Assembly: GCA_946491675.1 (NCBI GenBank)
Contig: CAMLYN010000009.1
Location: 1-19,604 of the forward strand
Reading direction: 5' to 3'
Length of the DNA: 19,604 bases
Origin: an uncultured Mycoplasmatota bacterium
GTDB taxonomy: Bacteria; Bacillota_I; Bacilli_A; RF39; UBA660
Part shown: piece after piece, positions 14,592 to 19,604 of the stretch
Layout: each line of letters opens with the position of its first letter
Numbering within the stretch: the first letter of the stretch is position 1
The notes under the pieces: model-generated
What the model was told of the DNA's origin: nothing
The model's input: only the letters and a program-made list of their open reading frames with translations
The model's database searches: none
Translations under genes and position numbers: made by a program

Positions 14592-15356
14592 TTAAACTCC
14601 TATTTTATGAAAATCTAATCTTAATTTATCAGCTATTGTTGCAATGAATTCCGAATTAGTAGGTTTAGCTCGATCAATATCAACACTATGACCAAATATA
14701 TTTTCCATTAGTTTTAAATCACCACGATTCCAACTAACCTCAACTGCATGCCTAATTGATCTTTCAACACGTGAAACAGTAGTATTATATTTATTAGCTA
14801 ATTCTGGATATAATTCTTTAGTAATCCCACCAACAATATTTGGATCATCAAATAACATCTTAACAGCATCTCTTAAAAATTGATAACCTTTAATATGTGA
14901 TGGTATACCTAAATCATGAAGTAATTTACTAATTGAAACTTGTAAATTACTATTATAAAAGTCGATACTTTTTTCATTTTTCTTTTTAAACACATCATAT
15001 ATTTTCTTTTCTAAATCATCAAGTTCAAATGGTTTTAAAATAAAGTAATTAACTTCATATTCAGCTACTTCTCTAATTACTTCACTAGCATTATAACTAG
15101 TTTCAACTATAACTTTCTTATTAATATTATTTTTCTTCATTTCTTCTAAAACATAAATTCCATCTTTCTTCGGCATAATCAAATCTAATAAAATAATATC
15201 AAATTCGTCAGATTTTTCCTTAATCAAATTAAATCCTTCTAAACCATCGTAAGCTTCCAACACAACATTAACTTCTTTATTATTTTTGAAGTATTCTTTT
15301 ACAGCATCAATCAATTTGACATTATCGTCAATCATTAATATTCTTATATTTTCCAT
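14592..15356 (-). CDS. spo0A: Sporulation master response regulator Spo0A
   Basis: 254 residues. The receiver domain spans about residues 1-120. It has the acidic pair Asp10-Asp11 (MIDDN), phosphoacceptor Asp58 (ILLDLIMPKKDG) and the conserved lysine in YFILKPFE. A short linker leads to the Spo0A-specific DNA-binding domain from about residue 140. Its conserved blocks are ISKLLHDLGIPSHIKGYQFL, NTTVSRVERSIRHAVEVSW and FGHSVDIDRAKPTNSEF; the second is the recognition-helix region for the 0A box. Once phosphorylated through a phosphorelay or orphan kinases, it turns on early sporulation genes. Start ATG 15356 follows AGAAGGAGA. It is monocistronic: terminator directly after, tpiA terminator before. 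A perfect 0A box upstream suggests autoregulation. No kinase is in the window. Confidence 0.98.
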   Translation of the reverse strand: MENIRILMIDDNVKLIDAVKEYFKNNKEVNVVLEAYDGLEGFNLIKEKSDEFDIILLDLIMPKKDGIYVLEEMKKNNINKKVIVETSYNASEVIREVAEYEVNYFILKPFELDDLEKKIYDVFKKKNEKSIDFYNSNLQVSISKLLHDLGIPSHIKGYQFLRDAVKMLFDDPNIVGGITKELYPELANKYNTTVSRVERSIRHAVEVSWNRGDLKLMENIFGHSVDIDRAKPTNSEFIATIADKLRLDFHKIGV

Positions 15357-15388
15357 ATTTTCTCCTTCTATAGTACTGCTGTATTTAT

Positions 15389-15417
15389 ATTATATAATAT
15401 TAGCTAACATTTTTAAA
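15389..15417 (-). promoter_or_regulatory. Probable promoter of spo0A
   Basis: On the minus strand, TTTAAA (15417-15412), 17 bases, TATAAT (15394-15389). The leader would be about 25 bases and contains AGAAGGAGA. The surrounding sequence is itself palindromic AT, so the exact -10 is not certain. Confidence 0.6.
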
Positions 15418-15434
15418 GAGCGAATATTAGCTAA
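15396..15434. repeat. Tandem 12-bp repeats in the spo0A promoter
   Basis: AATATTAGCTAA occurs at 15396-15407 and again at 15423-15434, 27 bases apart start to start. The core TTAGCTAA is palindromic. One copy lies in the -35/-10 spacer and the other just upstream of the -35, so the pair brackets the -35. Likely operator sites; the regulator is unknown. Confidence 0.6.
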
Positions 15435-15437
15435 TTT

Positions 15438-15444
15438 TGTCGAA
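15438..15444 (+). promoter_or_regulatory. 0A box (Spo0A-binding site) upstream of spo0A
   Basis: TGTCGAA, within TTTTGTCGAAAAAA, is an exact match to the Spo0A recognition consensus. It is centred about 60 bases before the predicted transcription start of spo0A, a position suited to activation. Binding is inferred from the match. Confidence 0.65.
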
Positions 15445-15449
15445 AAAAG

Positions 15450-15481
15450 ATAAAAGAAAGCGCTAGTCCATAAGACTAGCG
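15450..15481 (-). terminator. Terminator of the pgk-tpiA operon
   Basis: On the minus strand, CGCTAGTC (15481-15474), loop TTATG, GACTAGCG (15468-15461): 8 bp with five G-C pairs. The following sequence is T-rich (CTTTCTTTTATC and then more T). The tpiA stop TAG lies in the 3' arm, so the hairpin encodes the end of the protein (ASLMD). Confidence 0.75.
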
Positions 15482-16146
15482 ACAATCTCTTTTAATTGCC
15501 TATAATCTGTTGAAGCTTTACCAATCAAGAAACCTGACAAATTATTAATTTTTTTCAAAATGTTGATATTATCTTTATCGACACTACCACCATATAAAAC
15601 TTTAACACTTTTTCCAAAGTTTTTTTTAATTATTGTTTGAATAAAGTCGATTGTGGTTTCAATTTGTTCATTTGTAGGTGTAATTCCTGTTCCTATACAC
15701 CAAATTGGTTCATATGCAATAATCAAATTATCTAGATTTTTTATATCTTTTAAATCGTTTAATAATTGATATTCTATTACCTTTTCTTTATCTTCTCCTT
15801 TATTCTCACCAATGCATAAAATCACTTTCAAATCATTCTCTAACCCTTTAATTATTTTTTCATTTATTTCTTTATCAGTTTCCTTGTTATACTTTCTTCT
15901 TTCACTATGTCCAACAATCGTATAAGTCACTCCTAAATCTTTAGCTTGTTTAGCGCTTATTTCACCTGTATGTGACCCTAAATTATACATTGATATGTCT
16001 TGGACACCTACCTCATATTTATGGTTTAAAAAGTAAGGAATATAAATAGAAGAAGGACAAAGAACAATTTCTTCATCAAAGTTTTCAATTAATTTTCTAA
16101 CCTCTTCATAATTCATATACATTTTTAGATTACCGACTACTAACAT
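15463..16146 (-). CDS. tpiA: Triose-phosphate isomerase
   Basis: 227 residues; interconverts dihydroxyacetone phosphate and glyceraldehyde 3-phosphate. Catalytic residues are in place: Lys8 (GNLKMY), His80 (VGHSERR) and Glu146 (AYEPIWCIGTG). The phosphate-binding C-terminal motif YGGSVDKDN and the FLIGKAS strand are also present. It is about 20 residues shorter than the common 250-residue bacterial enzyme, but no catalytic element is missing. It starts at ATG 16146, inside the end of the glycosyltransferase gene (17-base overlap), so its translation is coupled to a glycolipid gene rather than to pgk. A terminator overlaps its stop codon. Confidence 0.97.
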   Translation of the reverse strand: MLVVGNLKMYMNYEEVRKLIENFDEEIVLCPSSIYIPYFLNHKYEVGVQDISMYNLGSHTGEISAKQAKDLGVTYTIVGHSERRKYNKETDKEINEKIIKGLENDLKVILCIGENKGEDKEKVIEYQLLNDLKDIKNLDNLIIAYEPIWCIGTGITPTNEQIETTIDFIQTIIKKNFGKSVKVLYGGSVDKDNINILKKINNLSGFLIGKASTDYRQLKEIVASLMD

Positions 16147-17362
16147 TTTTTTCTCCTTTAAATTTTTTTATTACTCTTTGAAAAATATTTTTTTTACTTT
16201 TCTTATTTTTGATAGCTAACTTATAAACCTTCAAAATATTACTAGCAAAAGTAGTAGATGAATAATTATGACTGCTTTCATAAGCATTTAAAGACATTTT
16301 ATCAAGTTTATTTTTATCATTTAACAAATCATTAATATATTGAACATAATCTTTGCTATCTTCAAATAGATAGCCATTATAATCATTTTGAATTGGTTCA
16401 ATAAAACTTTCATCTTTAACTGCTACAACCGGTAATGATGCAGCAATCGCTTCTAAAACTGTTAGTCCTTGTGTTTCTGTTTTAGAAGCTGTAACAAAGA
16501 CATTACCTAAATGATAATACATACCAATATCTTTTAACGGAACTTTTCCAGTAAAGAAAACATTTTTTTCTAAATTATTTTTTTCTACTAGTTTTTCTAA
16601 ATTTTCTCTTTCAGGGCCATCGCCAATAATAATCAAATTACAATTAGGATGTTTTTTTACAATATCTTTATGATTATTAATTAAAAAATCAACGCTTTTT
16701 TCTAAACCCAATCTTCCAACAAATAATAAATTGACATCATCACTCTTAATACCAATTTTTTTCTTTAACTCATTAATTGTTTCTTCACTATATTTTTTAC
16801 TATATTTTTCAACTTCAATTCCTGTTGGTACAATATGAACATTTCTTTTTACTTTATATTTTTCTTTAAATAAATCATATGTTTTTTTAGTTGGAACAAT
16901 TAATTCGGTTGCAGTTGTATCACAGTAAAATAAAGTTAAATGCTCAACTATTTTTTTTCCCGTTTTATTAAAATAACCTTTTGTAATATAATGAACATAA
17001 TCTTCATACATAGTATGATAAGTATGTACTAACGGTATATTATATTGTTTAGCTAAAATTCTAGCAAAAGTTCCAATACCAAATTCAGTTTGAGAGTGAA
17101 TAATATCTAAATTCCAATTTTTGATTGTTTTAATAGCCCTTGCTGGATAAATACTAGTCAAACGATAATCAAATATTCCAATTGGAACTCCAGGTATTCT
17201 TAAAACACGATCCTCTTTAATATATTTCATATTATCTGGATTAACTGTGATAATATAAACTTTATGCCCCTTTTTTTCTAATCCTTTTCTTAACATTTCT
17301 ATACTTGTTGAAACACCATTAATCTGTGGTATATAAGTATCTGAAAAAATTCCTATTCGCAT
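16130..17362 (-). CDS. GT4 glycosyltransferase, probably diacylglycerol glucosyltransferase type
   Basis: 410 residues with a GT-B fold. The N-terminal acceptor half begins MRIGIFSDTYIPQINGV and includes HSQTEFGIGTFA and VHTYHTMYEDYVHYI. The second half has LFVGRLGLEKS, GDGPERENLEKL and the nucleotide-sugar EX7E motif (TETQGLTVLEA). The N-terminal blocks resemble 1,2-diacylglycerol 3-alpha-glucosyltransferases of Firmicutes and mycoplasmas, which make membrane glucolipids and lipoteichoic-acid anchors; the exact sugar and acceptor are inferred. The C-terminal tail is strongly basic (KNKKSKKNIFQRVIKKFKGEK), fitting peripheral attachment to acidic membrane. It starts at ATG 17362, three bases after the stop of the flippase-like gene, and overlaps tpiA by 17 bases. 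Confidence 0.85.
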   Translation of the reverse strand: MRIGIFSDTYIPQINGVSTSIEMLRKGLEKKGHKVYIITVNPDNMKYIKEDRVLRIPGVPIGIFDYRLTSIYPARAIKTIKNWNLDIIHSQTEFGIGTFARILAKQYNIPLVHTYHTMYEDYVHYITKGYFNKTGKKIVEHLTLFYCDTTATELIVPTKKTYDLFKEKYKVKRNVHIVPTGIEVEKYSKKYSEETINELKKKIGIKSDDVNLLFVGRLGLEKSVDFLINNHKDIVKKHPNCNLIIIGDGPERENLEKLVEKNNLEKNVFFTGKVPLKDIGMYYHLGNVFVTASKTETQGLTVLEAIAASLPVVAVKDESFIEPIQNDYNGYLFEDSKDYVQYINDLLNDKNKLDKMSLNAYESSHNYSSTTFASNILKVYKLAIKNKKSKKNIFQRVIKKFKGEKNVSSR

Positions 17363-17365
17363 GTT

Positions 17366-18367
17366 TTAAATCTCCTTTTGTTTTATGTTAAAAATAACAG
17401 CTCCAATTATCATTGGTAAATAATATGTAATAAAACGCCATAATAACATCAACGAGCTTAATAACGGCTTATCAACATATAAACCAAACAATAAAATAAA
17501 TAAATATTCTTGTCCTCCCATACCACCAGGCAATGGAATATAACTACTAATAATTGATATAAATGAAACTAAAATAATTGCTGTTATTCCATCAAAACTG
17601 CTATAATCACCAAAACTAAATAAAACAGTTAATGGGACAATATATAAGCAAAATAAAGCAATACAGTTAATTGTAATTAATTTAACAAATCTTTTCTTAT
17701 CTTGTAGTAAAATTTTAGAATTATTAGTAAAATCTTCAATTGTTTTATTTAGTTTACTTAATAATTGTTGTTTATTTTTAACTAATCTTAAAACTGTCAA
17801 CAAACTGATAAACCATTTAATTAATGATTTATTAATTTTCTTACTATAAGACACAGCAAATAAAAGAAATAATACTAAAACATTAACTAAAAAACCAATA
17901 ACTAAGAAAGTTAAAATAATTCCTTCTATTTCACAAACTTTAAAGATTTGATTTAAAGTTAAAGTAATAAAACCAACAACAATTACCGCAATCTGATGAA
18001 TTATTGATTCTTGCATAATAATATTAGTTCCATCAGAAATAGGTACTTTATTCTTTTTTAAAACATAAACCTGAAATGGTTGACCACCAGTTGAAAATGG
18101 TGTTACCGCATTAAAGAAAAAAGTCATAATTTGTAAGTTAAAAGTTTTAAAAAAGTTATATGTTCTAAATTTATTGATAATATCATTAGTTATAACCGCT
18201 TTAAAAAAAGTGTAACTTAAGACAAATAAGTAGCCTAAAAACAACCATCTTATATCAGCATTTAATAATAATTCAATTATCTCATTATAATTATCTTTTA
18301 AAGAAAAATATAAAACAACTAAAGTTAAAACAATAATTATAATAATATTAATTAATTTATTTTTCAT
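17366..18367 (-). CDS. Polytopic membrane protein of the LPG-synthase transmembrane / UPF0104 (YbhN) family
   Basis: 333 residues with roughly eight hydrophobic helices. The family landmarks are FFFNAVTPFSTGGQPFQVYVL in the first third and SYIPLPGGMGGQEYLFILLFG near the end, plus the terminal GAVIFN. Members form the integral half of lysylphosphatidylglycerol synthases, or stand alone as putative lipid or glycolipid flippases; there is no catalytic aminoacyl domain here. Its placement directly before a glycolipid glycosyltransferase (three-base gap) suggests that it handles the lipid product or substrate. Its start (ATG 18367) overlaps the pgk stop by four bases (ATGA-type), so it is coupled to glycolysis gene expression. 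Transport function is inferred from the family and the neighbour. Confidence 0.87.
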   Translation of the reverse strand: MKNKLINIIIIIVLTLVVLYFSLKDNYNEIIELLLNADIRWLFLGYLFVLSYTFFKAVITNDIINKFRTYNFFKTFNLQIMTFFFNAVTPFSTGGQPFQVYVLKKNKVPISDGTNIIMQESIIHQIAVIVVGFITLTLNQIFKVCEIEGIILTFLVIGFLVNVLVLFLLFAVSYSKKINKSLIKWFISLLTVLRLVKNKQQLLSKLNKTIEDFTNNSKILLQDKKRFVKLITINCIALFCLYIVPLTVLFSFGDYSSFDGITAIILVSFISIISSYIPLPGGMGGQEYLFILLFGLYVDKPLLSSLMLLWRFITYYLPMIIGAVIFNIKQKEI

Positions 18368-19515
18368 TTAATTATATCGATACCAGGTAGTACCTTACCT
18401 TCTAAAAGTTCTAAACTAGCGCCTCCACCAGTAGAAATATGAGTAAATGCTTGTTCATATCCAAAATTTTTAACAGCACTAGCAGTATCTCCTCCACCAG
18501 CTATTTTAACAGCATCAATATTTTTTAATATTTCGCATATACCCTTAGTACCATTGCTATATTTTTCTTCTTCAAACATACCAACTGGTCCATTCCATAT
18601 GATTGTTTTACTATTATCTAAGTATTGCTTAAATAATTTAACAGTTTTTGGTCCAATATCTAACCCTTTTTCTTCTTTAGTCATATCAGTTATAAAACAT
18701 TCTTTTAAATCTGTTACAACGTCAATCGGCAATATTAATTTATCTTTGTGCTCTTTTAACATTCTTTTACAGAAATCAATACTTTCTTCATCTAATAAAG
18801 AAGCACCTATTTCAACTCCACTAGCTTTTAAAAATGTGAAAGCCATTCCTCCACCAATTAAAATATAATCAGCTTTAGTTACCAAATTTTCAATAACACC
18901 TATTTTATCACTTACTTTAGCACCTCCTAAAATAACTGTAAATGGTCTTTTAGGATCATTAATAGCTGGTAATAAATTGTTTAATTCCTTTTCAATTAAA
19001 AAACCTATTCCACTATCTAAATTACTAGCAATACCAACATTAGAAGCATGTGCTCTATGCGCAGTACCAAAAGCATCATTGATATAAATATCACCTAAAG
19101 AAGCCCAATATTTACCTAATTCTTCATTATTTTTACTTTCTTTTTTATCAGGTAAATCTTCAAATCTCGTATTTTCCATTAACAATACATCACCATTATT
19201 TAAATTGTTAATAGCTGTTTCTAATTCACTACCTCTTGTATTAGGTATAAAAATTACTTCTTTATTTAATAATTCACTTAATCTAACACTAACAGGTTTT
19301 AAAGTATTTTTTAATTTATCGCTTTCTTCTTTAATTCTTCCTAAATGACTCATTAAAATTACTTTAGCATTATTACTAATTGCATAATTAATTGTTTTTA
19401 AACTTTCTTTAATTCTAGTATCATCACTAATAATACCATCTTTAATTGGGACATTAAAGTCTACTCTTATTATTACTTTCTTATTATTTAAATCAAAATC
19501 TCTTATTGTTTTCAT
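18364..19515 (-). CDS. pgk: Phosphoglycerate kinase
   Basis: 383 residues; transfers phosphate from 1,3-bisphosphoglycerate to ADP. The N-terminal substrate domain has VIIRVDFNVPIKDG, SHLGRIK and the 3PG-binding NDAFGTAHRAHAS. The C-terminal nucleotide domain has ILGGAKVSDKIGVIENL, the hinge-side GGGMAFTFLKA, TIIWNGPVGMFE and the terminal AGGGDTASAV and HISTGGGASLELLEGK. Length is slightly short of 390-400 but all signature blocks are intact. Start ATG 19515 follows GGAAGGAAAG. It heads the run pgk, flippase-like gene, glycosyltransferase, tpiA. I see no strong promoter in the 33 bases between it and the preceding reading frame, so read-through from an upstream gene is possible. Confidence 0.97.
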   Translation of the reverse strand: MKTIRDFDLNNKKVIIRVDFNVPIKDGIISDDTRIKESLKTINYAISNNAKVILMSHLGRIKEESDKLKNTLKPVSVRLSELLNKEVIFIPNTRGSELETAINNLNNGDVLLMENTRFEDLPDKKESKNNEELGKYWASLGDIYINDAFGTAHRAHASNVGIASNLDSGIGFLIEKELNNLLPAINDPKRPFTVILGGAKVSDKIGVIENLVTKADYILIGGGMAFTFLKASGVEIGASLLDEESIDFCKRMLKEHKDKLILPIDVVTDLKECFITDMTKEEKGLDIGPKTVKLFKQYLDNSKTIIWNGPVGMFEEEKYSNGTKGICEILKNIDAVKIAGGGDTASAVKNFGYEQAFTHISTGGGASLELLEGKVLPGIDIIK

Positions 19516-19548
19516 ATCTCTTTCCTTCCTATATTTTATAATATTTGT

Positions 19549-19604
19549 TTATTGCAATTCATATGGTGATTCAGCAGTACCTTCACCTCCTGTGAAGGTT
19601 AGGG
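19549..19604 (-). CDS. C-terminal end of an unidentified protein (runs off the window)
   Basis: One minus-strand frame enters from the window edge and ends at TAA 19551-19549. Its last residues read LTFTGGEGTAESPYELQ. The ending GGxGTxxxPYxL resembles the last strand of repeat domains in secreted or cell-wall proteins, not GapA, the usual partner of pgk. The two other minus frames stop within the first 25 bases. Only 17 residues are visible, so the identity stays open. Confidence 0.45.
   Translation of the reverse strand, partial: LTFTGGEGTAESPYELQ

Noticed and set aside
15423..15444. CIRCE-like heat-shock operator, because of TTAGC in the spo0A promoter repeats.
   Set aside because: CIRCE needs TTAGCACTC-N9-GAGTGCTAA; only TTAGC is shared.
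19579..19599. Inverted repeat ACCTTCAC-N5-GTGAAGGT as a terminator or regulatory hairpin before pgk.
   Set aside because: It lies within the coding end of the upstream protein (encoding FTGGEGT) and is not followed by a T-run on either strand.
1..19604. CRISPR array, tRNA or rRNA genes, transposase, phage genes, toxin-antitoxin or classical defence genes.
   Set aside because: No regularly spaced repeats, no RNA-gene signatures and no such protein motifs were found in either strand.

Overview
The window is a compact, very AT-rich stretch of a low-GC Bacillota chromosome. Gene content points to an endospore-forming, probably anaerobic and host-associated lineage near the Bacilli. It has spo0A, a yunB-type sporulation gene and yutD. 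It has the prfB-yitT-ftsE-ftsX order familiar from Bacillus, and an oxygen-independent class III ribonucleotide reductase. A recoded prfB shows that UGA is read as stop, so this is not a mycoplasma-type code. I cannot name the species. Typical start signals are GGTG or AGGAGG-like sequences a few bases before ATG.

Layout. 1-2980 (minus): ftsX (partial), ftsE, a YitT-type membrane protein, and prfB with an in-frame UGA bypassed by +1 frameshifting. 3034-3618 (minus): a HAD phosphatase. 3723-8166 (minus): a prepilin-like surface protein, yutD, a membrane-anchored SH3/glycoside-hydrolase-like protein, and yunB. 8234-9780 (plus): a two-CBS protein and a zinc alcohol/polyol dehydrogenase. 9809-12851 (minus): nrdG, a 54-residue gene carrying the NrdD glycyl-radical motif, and a NrdD that lacks that motif, all behind a near-consensus promoter. 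13232-14486: two membrane proteins of unknown function, convergent. 14592-15356 (minus): spo0A, with a promoter region carrying a 0A box and tandem repeats. 15463-19515 (minus): pgk, a flippase-like membrane protein, a GT4 glycosyltransferase and tpiA in one overlapping run. 19549-19604 (minus): the last codons of an unidentified protein.

The most unusual object is the 3' end of the prepilin-like gene (about 3726-3869). The final ~48 codons switch abruptly from about 31% to about 54% G+C and use codons foreign to the rest of the window. They encode a C-type-lectin/FGE-type motif (WF-RGG ... GVF-F ... NTG ... R-VL) whose expected variable positions are almost all NNC or NNT codons. This is the signature of a variable region written by a diversity-generating retroelement (DGR). 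No reverse transcriptase or template repeat is visible here, so the diversifying machinery would act from elsewhere in the genome. The predicted result is a hypervariable tip on a pilin-like surface protein.

The second notable feature is the split class III ribonucleotide reductase. The third is the ordered regulatory layout in front of spo0A.
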